Assembly: GCA_030151225.1 (NCBI GenBank)
Contig: JASLEG010000080.1
Span: forward strand, 1 to 31,316
Reading direction: 5' to 3'
Length of the DNA: 31,316 bases
DNA from: Burkholderia sp.
Lineage (GTDB): Bacteria; Pseudomonadota; Gammaproteobacteria; Burkholderiales; Burkholderiaceae
In this document: piece after piece, positions 14,997 to 22,730 of the stretch
Numbering within the stretch: the stretch's first letter is position 1
How the letters are laid out: each line of letters starts with the position of its first letter
Translations under genes and position numbers: made by a program
Notes under the pieces: generated by a model
Database searches by the model: none
What the model saw: the letters and a program-made list of their open reading frames with translations, nothing else
Told to the model about the DNA's origin: nothing

Positions 14997-15526
14997 GCGT
15001 GGACGCCCGCCTGAAGCGCGACCGCCGCGCGATCGCGCTGACCCGCGCGAGCGACCGCCGCCGCAAGCAGAACGAGCAGTTGCGCGTGCAACTGGTGGGG
15101 CAGCGCGCGGCGCTGGCCGAGCGCGAGGCCGAGCATGCCGCCGCGATCGAGCGCGTCGAGCAGGATCGCGCCGCGGTGCAGGCGATCGACGACCAGATCG
15201 ACGCGATGATGACGGGCGCGATGCCGTTCGTGGTGGACGACTACCAGGCCTGCAAGATCGTGCGCGGGATCGCCGTGGAGCGCCTGCAGGCCAGCGAGGA
15301 GCAGGTCGAGGAGGCGCTGCAGGCGGTGCGCGAGGCCGAACAGGCGATCTTGGAGAGCAATCGCGCGATCGCACGCAACAACGGCAGCGTCGAGGCCTGC
15401 GAACAGCGCATCGGCCTGATGCGGCGCAACTACCAGCGCGCCGAGGACGACGCGGCCGACGACGAGGCCGAGGACGGCGTGCTCGCGCGCCGCGCCCGCG
15501 ACAAGGCAGATTCGGCCGCCGCATGA
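14993..15526 (+). CDS. hrpB7: HrpB7 (SctO-type) ATPase stalk protein
   Basis: The 177-residue protein is almost wholly charged coiled coil (Arg/Glu/Ala/Gln-rich, about 8-80 and 95-150). It is placed directly after the ATPase gene, as sctO/hrpB7/yscO/fliJ usually is. Such proteins form the central stalk linking the SctN hexamer to SctV. Sequence conservation in this family is weak, so the call rests on position, size and coiled-coil nature. Its ATG overlaps the hrcN stop, and its own stop overlaps the hrcT ATG. Confidence 0.85.
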   Translation: MSVDARLKRDRRAIALTRASDRRRKQNEQLRVQLVGQRAALAEREAEHAAAIERVEQDRAAVQAIDDQIDAMMTGAMPFVVDDYQACKIVRGIAVERLQASEEQVEEALQAVREAEQAILESNRAIARNNGSVEACEQRIGLMRRNYQRAEDDAADDEAEDGVLARRARDKADSAAA

Positions 15527-16383
15527 ATTCGACGCTGAACATGCTGCCGGACATGACCCATCTGGTGATGGGTTATCTGACGCTGATCGGCGTGTCGTCG
15601 ATCCGCCTGTTCGTGATCATGACGATCTTCCCGCCGTCGGCCGACGGTGTGCTGCAGGGCCCGGTGCGCAACGCCATCGTGATCCTGTTCAGCACCTTCG
15701 TGGCCTATGGCCAGCCGCTCTCGTTCGGCGAGCAGCTGCACGGCGCCGCGCTGGTGGAGCTGGGCCTGCGCGAGGGCATGATCGGCCTGGTGCTGGGCTT
15801 CGCGGCCTCGTCGGTGTTCTGGGTGGCCGAATGCGCGGGCTACTACATCGACGATCTGACCGGCTACAACAGCGCGCAGGTGCAGAACCCGCTGCGCAAC
15901 GAGCAGGCCACGCCCACCGCCACGCTGCTGCAGCAGGTCGCCACCGTGGCGTTCTGGAGCCTCGGTGGCATGAGCTTCCTGCTCGGCACGCTGTACGAGT
16001 CGTATCGGTGGTGGCCGCTCACCGCGCACAGCGTGGACGTGTCCGCCGTGCTCGAGGCCTTCGCGCTGCAGGAGACCGACACGCTGATGCAGCAGGTGGC
16101 CAAGCTCGCCGCGCCGGCCGTGATGATCCTGCTGCTGATCGACGTGGCCTTCGCGTTCGCCGCGAAATCGGCCAGCAAGCTCGAACTGATGGGCCTGAGC
16201 CAGCCGGTGAAGGGCGCGGTGGCGGTACTGCTGCTGGCACTGTTCGTGGGCGTGTTCGTGGACCAGGTGCGCGATCAGCTCACGCTCTCGTCCTTCACCT
16301 CGCAGTTCCGCGCGTGGGCCGATGCCGCGCACGCGAGCGACGCCCACCCCGTGGCGCATCCGGTCGATCCGAGCGCGAAGTGA
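15523..16383 (+). CDS. hrcT: T3SS export apparatus protein HrcT (SctT)
   Basis: The 286-residue protein shows the SctT/FliR pattern of about six membrane helices with G-L-V-L-G-F-A-A-S-S-V-F-W, the central G-Y-N-S-A-Q-V-Q-N-P-L motif, and D-V-A-F-A-F-A-A-K-S-A-S-K-L-E. It completes the SctR-S-T export gate. It is the last gene of the hrpB1 operon: a 239-bp spacer with its own regulatory features separates it from hrpB. Confidence 0.97.
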   Translation: MNSTLNMLPDMTHLVMGYLTLIGVSSIRLFVIMTIFPPSADGVLQGPVRNAIVILFSTFVAYGQPLSFGEQLHGAALVELGLREGMIGLVLGFAASSVFWVAECAGYYIDDLTGYNSAQVQNPLRNEQATPTATLLQQVATVAFWSLGGMSFLLGTLYESYRWWPLTAHSVDVSAVLEAFALQETDTLMQQVAKLAAPAVMILLLIDVAFAFAAKSASKLELMGLSQPVKGAVAVLLLALFVGVFVDQVRDQLTLSSFTSQFRAWADAAHASDAHPVAHPVDPSAK

Positions 16384-16397
16384 TGTACGCGCTGGCG

Positions 16398-16461
16398 ACG
16401 TTTGGTGAGACATTCCCGACAAACGTTGGCGCGGAATGCGCCGGACCGCCTGAGCAAACGT
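16398..16461. promoter_or_regulatory. Three copies of CAAACGT upstream of hrpB
   Basis: In the hrcT-hrpB spacer the heptamer ACGTTTG (16398-16404) and its complement CAAACGT (16420-16426) form an inverted repeat with a 15-nt gap. A further CAAACGT occurs at 16455-16461. No TTCG-N16-TTCG box is present. In Ralstonia hrpB is activated through HrpG rather than through HrpB's own box, so these heptamers are candidates for the upstream regulator's site. This is an inference. Confidence 0.4.
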
Positions 16462-16622
16462 GAGAGTCGGGTCGGCCCGCGTGGAATCGAGCCCGATTCT
16501 CAAATCGAAATCATTGCTGAAGATTGCTCAGGCAAAGTGAGGGTTGCAAAGAGGCGTGACGACTACATTGCTCGCATGGCGCCGCATGTCCGGTGCCCTG
16601 CACATGCAAGGAGAGTCGCTTC

Positions 16623-18062
16623 ATGTTTTCGATGCTCTATTTCCCGGTGGTGTCCGCGCTTGCCGCCCTCGATGAGGACGACGGCAGCGGTATCGCGGCC
16701 CGCGCCGTCGATTCGATCCTCGAAGGTGAATTCGCCGCCGCCGTGCAGCAGTCCGGCCGCCGTCTCGACGATTCCGCCGCAGCCGCGTCCGCGCAGGACC
16801 TGCAGTGGCACGCCGATCTGCAACTCGTGCTCGGCTTCGATGCCGAGGCCGAGGATGCCTACCGCCGCGCCCAGCGCCGCATGCGCGCCTCGAAGGCCGA
16901 GATTCGCGTCGCCACCTGTCGCAATGCCGCCTGGCAGGCGCTGTTCCGCCATCGCATCGGCACCGCGCTCGCCTGCTTCGCCCGCGCCGCGGACGAGGCC
17001 GACGCGCATCCGTCGCGCCGCATCGAGGCACGCGTGGGCATCGCCTGCGCGCTGCACGAACTGGGCCGCACCCGTGAGGCGCTCGAGGCGCTCGATGACA
17101 TCGTGGTCACCCAGCCGCGCTGGCGCGAGCTCGTCACGGTGCTGCGCTTCGACCTGATCGCCCAGCACGAGCTGCGCGCCGCGAATGCGCTGCAGGATCA
17201 CGTGTACTGGCGCTCGGCCGCGCTCGCGAGCCCGGCCACCTACGCGGCCGCGCCGCGTGCCGGCTTCGCCGAGGCGCTGCAGGTGGCGGCCGGCGTGCGC
17301 GCACCGCTGCTGGCCGCGCGCGTGGCCTATCTGCGCGACCTGCGCGATGTCACCACCGGCGACCGGGATGCGATCGCCAGCGTGTGCGCCTATCTGGAGC
17401 GGGTGCGCGAGCAGGGCTTCGCCGACTATCAGCGTGCCGTGCGTCTGGAGATCGCGCTGGCCACCTTCGTGGGCGACGCGCCGCACATCGCGCAGACCAT
17501 CGTGGAGCCGCTGCATCAGGGCGTGCGTGGCTCCGACACCGGCCACCGCCAGCTCGAATATCTCTACTGCGCGGCCAAGCTGCGCGAGACCCAGGGCCGC
17601 GCGCAGGAGTCGTTGCAGTGGTACAGCCGCTACGCGCTGGTCGCGATGCAGTGCCTGCGCGAGGATTCGCACGTGCGCACGCCGGCGCTGGACCGCCAGC
17701 CGAAGGCCGCGCCCGACGACGTCAGCGCGCGCCTGCCCGCCAAATACCGCCGCGCCTATCGCTACGTGCTCGACAACCTCGAGCGCGCCGACCTCTCGGT
17801 GCGCGAGATCGCCACGCAGATCGGCGTGACCGAGCGCGCGCTGCAGAGCGCGTTCAAGAGCTGCCTCGGCCTGTCGCCGAGCGAACTGATCCGTACGCGC
17901 CGCATGGAGCGCATCCGCGAGGCGCTGATCGATCACGCCGACGCGGGCGACCAGCGCGTCCTAGAAACCGCCCGCCGCTGGGGCGTGCAAAGCCGGTCCA
18001 CGCTCGTGACCGGGTATCGCAAGCAGTTCCGCGAAGCGCCGTCCGAAACGCTCGAACGCTGA
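16623..18062 (+). CDS. hrpB: AraC-family T3SS master activator HrpB
   Basis: The 479-residue product has the length and layout of Ralstonia HrpB. A long helical, TPR-like N-terminal part (about 30-350) precedes a C-terminal AraC DNA-binding domain (about 375-475) with L-S-V-R-E-I-A-T-Q-I-G-V-T-E-R-A-L-Q and C-L-G-L-S-P-S-E-L-I-R. HrpB-type proteins bind TTCG-N16-TTCG boxes and activate apparatus and effector genes; five such boxes lie in this window. The ATG at 16623 has an AAGGAGA ribosome site 8 nt upstream; ATGs further up are rejected. hrcC follows after 39 nt. Confidence 0.95.
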   Translation: MFSMLYFPVVSALAALDEDDGSGIAARAVDSILEGEFAAAVQQSGRRLDDSAAAASAQDLQWHADLQLVLGFDAEAEDAYRRAQRRMRASKAEIRVATCRNAAWQALFRHRIGTALACFARAADEADAHPSRRIEARVGIACALHELGRTREALEALDDIVVTQPRWRELVTVLRFDLIAQHELRAANALQDHVYWRSAALASPATYAAAPRAGFAEALQVAAGVRAPLLAARVAYLRDLRDVTTGDRDAIASVCAYLERVREQGFADYQRAVRLEIALATFVGDAPHIAQTIVEPLHQGVRGSDTGHRQLEYLYCAAKLRETQGRAQESLQWYSRYALVAMQCLREDSHVRTPALDRQPKAAPDDVSARLPAKYRRAYRYVLDNLERADLSVREIATQIGVTERALQSAFKSCLGLSPSELIRTRRMERIREALIDHADAGDQRVLETARRWGVQSRSTLVTGYRKQFREAPSETLER

Positions 18063-18101
18063 CGTCCGGCCATCCCTCTCCCACCTCCCGAATCGACATC
18101 C

Positions 18102-19940
18102 ATGAGAGTGAAGAAGCTTGTAGCCGCCGCGTGCCTCGCGGCGGTGCTGTCTGCCTGTCTGTCCGATGCCGCGCTCGCGGCACCCGTGCGCTGGCGCAGC
18201 GCGACGGTGCACGTGCAACTCGACGGCAAGGACCTGAAGGACGTGCTGCGCGACTTTGCCGCCAGCCAGGGGATCGCCGCCTCGATCGCGCCCAACGTGA
18301 CGGGTACCGTCACGGGCCGTTTCGACCTGTCGCCGCAACGGTTCCTCGACACGCTGTCGTCGACCTTCGGCTTCGTGTGGTTCTATGACGGCAACGTGCT
18401 GTCGATCAGCAGTTCGAACGACGTGACGCGCCAGGTGCTGCAGCTCGACCACAGCGAGATCGGCCAGCTGCGCTCCACGCTCAAGCAGATCGGCCTCGAC
18501 GATCCGCGCTTCCCGCTCACCTACGATCCGGTGTCGGGCACCGTGCTCGCGAGCGGCCCCGCGCAGTACGTGCAGATGATCGCCGACGTGGCGAGCCGGC
18601 TCGATGCGAGCACCGGCCACCGCAACGGCTCGGTGATCCGCATCTACAAGCTCAAGAATGCCTGGGCGACCGATCACACCGTGCAGGTGGACGGCGCCAA
18701 CGTGACCGTGCCCGGCGTGGCCACGATCCTCGGCAACATGTACAGCGTGAAGTCGGGTTCGAGCGGCGGCCAGCCGAGCTCGACGCCGAACATGCAGCGC
18801 GTGCAGTCGCTCAACGACGTGTCCGGTTCGTCCACCGGCATGATGGCCAGCAGCGGTGGCAGCAGCGTGCAGCCGCCGCCGCTGCCGCCCTCGATGATGG
18901 GCTCGCAGTCGGTCGGCACCGCCGGTCAGGCCTTCGGCGGCGCGTACGACGGCGGCGGCAACGGTGGCTATTCGCGTCGCGGTGGTGGCGGTGGTGGCGG
19001 CGGCGGTTCGAACGGCGACGTGCGCGTGACCGACGGCAGCGACGGCCTGCCGGTGATCCAGCCCGATCCGATCACCAACTCGGTGCTGATCCGCGACACG
19101 CCGGACCGCGTCGGGCAGTACGGCGACCTGATCCGTCAGCTCGACGTGCGCCCGAAGATCGTGGAGATCCAGGCGCACATCATCGAGATCGACGACGACA
19201 CGTTGCAGCAGATCGGGGTGGACTGGCGCGCGCACAACAGCCACGTGGATTTCCAGACCGGCAACGCGCAGCAGGCGCAGAACACCTACGACGGCCAGCT
19301 CAATCCGATCTTCGGCACGGTGTCGCAGACGAGCACCTCCACCAGCAGCTCGACCAGCAGCTCCGGCTCGCTGGTCAACGCCACGCCGGGCGGCGCGGCG
19401 ATCTCGGCGGTGGTGGGCGGCGCGGGCCGCTACCTGCTGGCGCGCGTCACGGCGCTGCAGTCCACCAGCAAGACCAAGATCGACGCCTCGCCGATGGTGG
19501 CGACGCTCGACAACGTGGAAGCGGTGATGGACAACACCACGCGCTTCTTCGTGAAGGTGGCGGGCTACAGCTCGGCGGATCTGTACAGCGTCTCGACCGG
19601 CGTGTCGCTGCGCGTGCTGCCGCTGATCGTGGACGATACCGACAAGACGCGCATCAAGCTCAACGTGCACATCGAGGACGGCCAGCTCACGCAGCAGGTG
19701 GTGGACAACATCCCGGTGATCACCACGAGCCAGATCAACACGCAGGCGTTCGTGGGCCTCGGCGAGAGCCTGCTGATCGCGGGCTACACCACCGACACGC
19801 AGACCAACGGCGTGACCGGCGTGCCGTTCCTGTCGCGCATCCCGCTGCTCGGCGCGCTGTTCCGCTATCACAGCGACGATCACTCGCACAACGAGCGCGT
19901 GTTCCTGCTCACGCCGCGCGTCATCGACGCGGGCGCGTAA
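18102..19940 (+). CDS. hrcC: T3SS outer-membrane secretin HrcC (SctC)
   Basis: The 612-residue protein begins with an export signal (cleavage near A-L-A-A-P, residues 24-28) and has N-domains (about 30-200). A glycine-rich insert at about residues 283-305 includes a run of nine Gly. The C-terminal secretin domain (about 310-605) holds the V-P-F-L-S-R-I-P-L-L-G-A-L-F signature near the end. Twelve to fifteen copies form the outer-membrane pore. No clear ribosome site is seen, and the gene follows hrpB by 39 nt, so it is probably co-transcribed and coupled. A GC-rich stem-loop follows the stop. Confidence 0.97.
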   Translation: MRVKKLVAAACLAAVLSACLSDAALAAPVRWRSATVHVQLDGKDLKDVLRDFAASQGIAASIAPNVTGTVTGRFDLSPQRFLDTLSSTFGFVWFYDGNVLSISSSNDVTRQVLQLDHSEIGQLRSTLKQIGLDDPRFPLTYDPVSGTVLASGPAQYVQMIADVASRLDASTGHRNGSVIRIYKLKNAWATDHTVQVDGANVTVPGVATILGNMYSVKSGSSGGQPSSTPNMQRVQSLNDVSGSSTGMMASSGGSSVQPPPLPPSMMGSQSVGTAGQAFGGAYDGGGNGGYSRRGGGGGGGGGSNGDVRVTDGSDGLPVIQPDPITNSVLIRDTPDRVGQYGDLIRQLDVRPKIVEIQAHIIEIDDDTLQQIGVDWRAHNSHVDFQTGNAQQAQNTYDGQLNPIFGTVSQTSTSTSSSTSSSGSLVNATPGGAAISAVVGGAGRYLLARVTALQSTSKTKIDASPMVATLDNVEAVMDNTTRFFVKVAGYSSADLYSVSTGVSLRVLPLIVDDTDKTRIKLNVHIEDGQLTQQVVDNIPVITTSQINTQAFVGLGESLLIAGYTTDTQTNGVTGVPFLSRIPLLGALFRYHSDDHSHNERVFLLTPRVIDAGA

Positions 19941-19949
19941 GCCTCGATG

Positions 19950-19979
19950 CGGCCGCGCGCGTGGGCTTGCGCGCGGCCG
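19950..19979 (+). terminator. Stem-loop after hrcC
   Basis: An 11-bp perfect stem (19950-19960 with 19969-19979, all G/C) with an 8-nt loop begins 9 nt past the hrcC stop. No T-run follows. It separates the hrpB-hrcC unit from the next promoter. Confidence 0.6.
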
Positions 19980-20049
19980 GTCGTCGCTGGTGGCTTCTTG
20001 TCCGGTCCTTGCCCCGTCTTTCCCCCGCTTTCTCCCCGTTTCCGCGTGC

Positions 20050-20110
20050 TTCGCATGTCGGTCGGTGGCTTCGTGCCACCGTCGGCCGTCGGCGCACGCT
20101 TGCCTATAGT
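20050..20110 (+). promoter_or_regulatory. hrpII box and -10 element of the lysozyme-domain gene
   Basis: TTCG at 20050-20053 and 20070-20073 give TTCG-N16-TTCG. A 31-nt spacer leads to TATAGT (20105-20110). Transcription would start near 20117, about 40 nt before the ATG. This places the downstream gene in the predicted HrpB regulon. Confidence 0.85.
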
Positions 20111-20155
20111 GCTCTGGCCGGCATTGCAGCCGGCCATTCCTTGGGGGAGTCGTTC

Positions 20156-21037
20156 ATGTCGTTGTCCGTCAATTCCATGTCGACGCAGCCTGTCGACCCG
20201 ACCTCGCTCGATTCGAGCAGCGGCGCGGGGTCGAACGCGGCTGCGTCGCTGATGCAGATCCTGCAGCAGATCGCCCAGATGATGCAGGAGATTACCCAGG
20301 CGCTGAAGATGGCCGCGTCCGACCAGAACGGGTCGGGCCTCGGCGGCGGAGGCGGTGGTGGGGGCGGCGGTGGCGGCTACGCGCCGCAATCGCTGGCGGC
20401 AGCCTCGCCGGGTGCCGGCGCGGGCGGTGGTGGTGGTGGCGGCGGCGGTGTGCCCGCGGCAGCCACGGGCGGCGGCGGTGGTGGCGGTGGTGGCGGAGGC
20501 GACGTGCCGGCCGCGGCCACCAGCGATACGCCGGTGCAGTCGTCGGCCGGGACCACGGGCACCGGCTCGGGCACCGACGTGTCGAGCCTCGGCGGCGACA
20601 ACGCGCAGAAGATCGGCACGTATTTGTCGAACATGGGCATGAACAAGGACGCGGTGGCCGGCGTGCTCGGCAACCTGCAGCAGGAAAGCGGCCTGCAGTC
20701 CGACATCAACCAGGGCGGTGGCGGCGGCGGCCCGTCGGCCAACAATGCCGACGACAACGCCAACGGCTACGGCCTCGCCCAGTGGGGCGGCTCGCGCAAG
20801 GTCGGCCTCGAGCAGTTCGCGGCCTCGCAGGGCAAGCCGGCGAGCGACCTCGGCGTGCAGCTCGACTATCTGGCCAAGGAAGTCAGCGAGAAGCCGGGCC
20901 TGATCGACGCGCTGAACAACGCCGGTTCGCCGAGCGCGGCCGCGAAGGTGTGGGATCAGCAGTTCGAGATGGCGTCCGATCCGGAAATGCAGAACCGCGA
21001 TCAGTACGCGCAGCAGTTCGCGAGCCAGGGGCTGTAG
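20156..21037 (+). CDS. Glycine-rich harpin-like protein fused to a phage-tail-lysozyme-type domain
   Basis: The 293-residue protein starts M-S-L-S-V-N-S-M without a Sec signal. A Gln/Met-rich amphipathic segment spans about 29-52. Three glycine runs follow (about 62-72, 86-94 and 101-112), joined by Ala/Pro linkers with a repeated V-P-A-A-A-T. The C-terminal 130 residues carry V-L-G-N-L-Q-Q-E177-S-G-L and Y-G-L-A-Q-W-G-G-S-R, the pattern of the phage tail lysozyme family, with Glu177 as likely catalytic acid. It could cleave peptidoglycan for T3SS assembly or act as an exported enzyme. Soluble, Gly-rich, signal-free and under an hrpII box, it looks like a T3SS substrate. GGGGGAG precedes the start. 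Confidence 0.75.
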   Translation: MSLSVNSMSTQPVDPTSLDSSSGAGSNAAASLMQILQQIAQMMQEITQALKMAASDQNGSGLGGGGGGGGGGGGYAPQSLAAASPGAGAGGGGGGGGGVPAAATGGGGGGGGGGGDVPAAATSDTPVQSSAGTTGTGSGTDVSSLGGDNAQKIGTYLSNMGMNKDAVAGVLGNLQQESGLQSDINQGGGGGGPSANNADDNANGYGLAQWGGSRKVGLEQFAASQGKPASDLGVQLDYLAKEVSEKPGLIDALNNAGSPSAAAKVWDQQFEMASDPEMQNRDQYAQQFASQGL

Positions 21038-21054
21038 ACCGGTTCGTTGCTGCC

Positions 21055-21080
21055 CGCGCCTCGCCGTGTGGCGAGGCGCG
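21055..21080 (+). terminator. Stem-loop after the lysozyme-domain gene
   Basis: An 11-bp perfect stem (21055-21065 with 21070-21080) with a GTGT loop lies 18 nt past the stop codon. It is very stable but has no T-run. Confidence 0.65.
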
Positions 21081-21138
21081 ATGCTTGGCGATGCGAACGG
21101 TCTTTCGATGCCGCTCGCTGCGATCGCAAGTTCGGCAT

Positions 21139-21177
21139 CAAACGAAAATGGCCGGCGCACTGCCGGCCATTCGTTTG
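21139..21177. terminator. Bidirectional terminator between convergent genes
   Basis: AATGGCCGGC (21147-21156) pairs with GCCGGCCATT (21162-21171) around a 5-nt loop. Outer arms CAAACG (21139-21144) and CGTTTG (21172-21177) extend it past a two-base bulge. It lies between the lysozyme-domain gene and the converging hrpG gene and can serve both. Confidence 0.75.
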
Positions 21178-21223
21178 CGGCGGGGCGCCTCGCGCGCCCG
21201 CCGCGTGTCGCGCACCGCTTCCG

Positions 21224-22276
21224 TCAGCCGTCGTTGCGCGGCGTCGAGAGCGTGGGCATGCGGATGTGGTCCGACGGCGTGCCGTCGTCGCGCACCGATT
21301 TCGCGATCATCGTGGCACCGATGTGCCACGGGTTCGCATACGAGGCCCAGGGCTGCGCGAGCGAGGCCGTCACGCTGTGGCGGCCATGCACGGTGGGGCC
21401 CACCACGTTGGCGCGGTCCGCCGGCAGCGGCGCCGAGACCGAACGCGATTGCGGCGAGCAGCCGTGCGAGCCGTCCTGCGCGGCGCGCGCGGGCGGCAGA
21501 TCGTCGAGTACCGCGTCCAGCACGGCGGCATCGAGCACGGCCGGCATCATCGCCTCGTCCGCCTCGTTGCCGGCGTCGATCGCGCCGTCGGTCTGCTCGA
21601 TCCGGTAGCCGTGCGCATACATCGTGCGCAGCGCCACTCCCGATTCACCGGTCAGCTCCAGCTTGCGGCGCAGCTTGTAGATGTGCTGCTCGAGCCGGCG
21701 GCCGACGATGTCCTCGGTGCTGCCCCAGATCGCGCCGGCCAGCTGGCGGCGCGTGACGTACTCGCCGGCGCGCGAGAACAGCAGCCACGCGATCGCGAAT
21801 TCGCGCGTGGTGACGCGCACGGTGCGGCCCGCGATCTGCACGGTGCTGGCCTGCTGGTCGAGCGTATACGCGCCGAGCGTGACGCGTTGCTCGTCTCGCG
21901 GGGCCGGTTCGGCCTCCACGCGGCGCATGGCGCGAAACGCGCGCGCCGCGAGCTCGTTGCGGTCGAACGGGGCGAGCACGACGTCGTCGGCGCCCGCGTC
22001 GAACGCGCGCTCCAGGCTGTCGCGATCGGTGAACGTACCCACCACGAGCAAGGGCGCGCGGCGGCCACCATAGAAGGCACGGCGGGCGAACACGGTCCGG
22101 GTGCCGTCGATGCCGGTGGCGGCGTCGACCAGGATCACACGGTAATCATCCCTGTACAGGCCGCGCGCCAGCGCGACGTCGTCTTCGAATTGGATGCATT
22201 CGACCGATGCATCGAGAAAATGCTGGCGCAGTCGTTCGAACATGCTGACGTTGGGCGTTAATACGGCGAACTTCAA
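21224..22276 (-). CDS. hrpG: OmpR-family response regulator HrpG-like, with C-terminal extension
   Basis: The 350-residue product has an N-terminal receiver-like domain (about 1-118, acceptor candidate Asp51 in V-I-L-V-D) and an OmpR-type winged helix (about 132-232) with T-T-R-E-F-A-I-A-W-L-L-F, L-E-Q-H-I-Y-K-L-R-R-K-L and H-G-Y-R-I. This is the HrpG layout, and HrpG is the regulator above hrpB/hrpX in Ralstonia and Xanthomonas. About 115 further residues without a recognised domain follow; typical HrpG ends near 260. The start is a TTG at 22276 with a strong AGGAGGT site just upstream. It lies at the T3SS cluster edge behind an AT-rich 5' region. Confidence 0.82.
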   Translation of the reverse strand: MKFAVLTPNVSMFERLRQHFLDASVECIQFEDDVALARGLYRDDYRVILVDAATGIDGTRTVFARRAFYGGRRAPLLVVGTFTDRDSLERAFDAGADDVVLAPFDRNELAARAFRAMRRVEAEPAPRDEQRVTLGAYTLDQQASTVQIAGRTVRVTTREFAIAWLLFSRAGEYVTRRQLAGAIWGSTEDIVGRRLEQHIYKLRRKLELTGESGVALRTMYAHGYRIEQTDGAIDAGNEADEAMMPAVLDAAVLDAVLDDLPPARAAQDGSHGCSPQSRSVSAPLPADRANVVGPTVHGRHSVTASLAQPWASYANPWHIGATMIAKSVRDDGTPSDHIRMPTLSTPRNDG

Positions 22277-22705
22277 CCTGACCTCCTCTACTTGTCCCGC
22301 GTAGTGAATTGAGCCGGCAGGCTACTGGCACGGAGCGAAAGTACAGGCGTAGAAAATCCAAGGATGTAACTTATTGTTAACCGAAGGAAAGATATTGAGA
22401 GCTTTCAGGTGCGCAAAGCGCACTTTTTTCAAATCACGGAATGCAATGTTTAGCCATTCGGATAAACATAATGTTTCGATATGTATTTGAAAGCTTCGGC
22501 CGCGTGACTTCAGTCACAATTGAAGGCGGATTGTAATATACCTAGAATCAGGTAGAAAAACCGACCCGCCAGACAGTTTTCAGTCTGTAATGTTTAATGA
22601 TATTTGGTGAGTAATGGATTTCCCGGTGTGAACGACCACGGGGAAATTCGCATTTTGGGAAATAATTATTTCTGCCTGTCCGGGGTGCTGCGATTAATGC
22701 GGATA
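22277..22705 (-). promoter_or_regulatory. AT-rich hrpG upstream region
   Basis: This stretch of about 430 bp has no credible gene and is strikingly AT-rich compared with everything around it. It holds several short dyads: AAACAT-A-ATGTTT (22463-22475), GTGAC-TTCA-GTCAC (22504-22517) and CAGAC/GTCTG (about 22571-22588), as well as the plus-strand terminator-like hairpin at 22409-22429. It is the likely promoter and leader of hrpG and a plausible site for H-NS-type silencing. No single promoter can be chosen by eye. Confidence 0.5.
22409..22429 (+). terminator. Orphan intrinsic terminator in the hrpG upstream region
   Basis: GTGCGC (22409-22414), loop AAA, GCGCAC (22418-22423) and then six T form a textbook intrinsic terminator on the plus strand. 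No plus-strand gene ends here, so it may end a short antisense or small RNA opposite the hrpG leader. Confidence 0.55.
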
Positions 22706-22730
22706 TCAAAAAGAACCGTTATTGAACGGT
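22706..22730 (-). terminator. Intrinsic terminator of the DUF3455 lipoprotein gene
   Basis: On the minus strand ACCGTT (22730-22725), loop CAAT, AACGGT (22720-22715), TC and TTTTT form an intrinsic terminator. The stem includes the last codons and the stop of the gene. It separates this gene from hrpG, which lies further along on the same strand. Confidence 0.8.

Noticed and set aside
20341..20510. Glycine-codon runs considered as a mini-satellite or CRISPR-like array
   Set aside because: Units are irregular GGN codons in frame within a single gene, without spacers or fixed repeat length.
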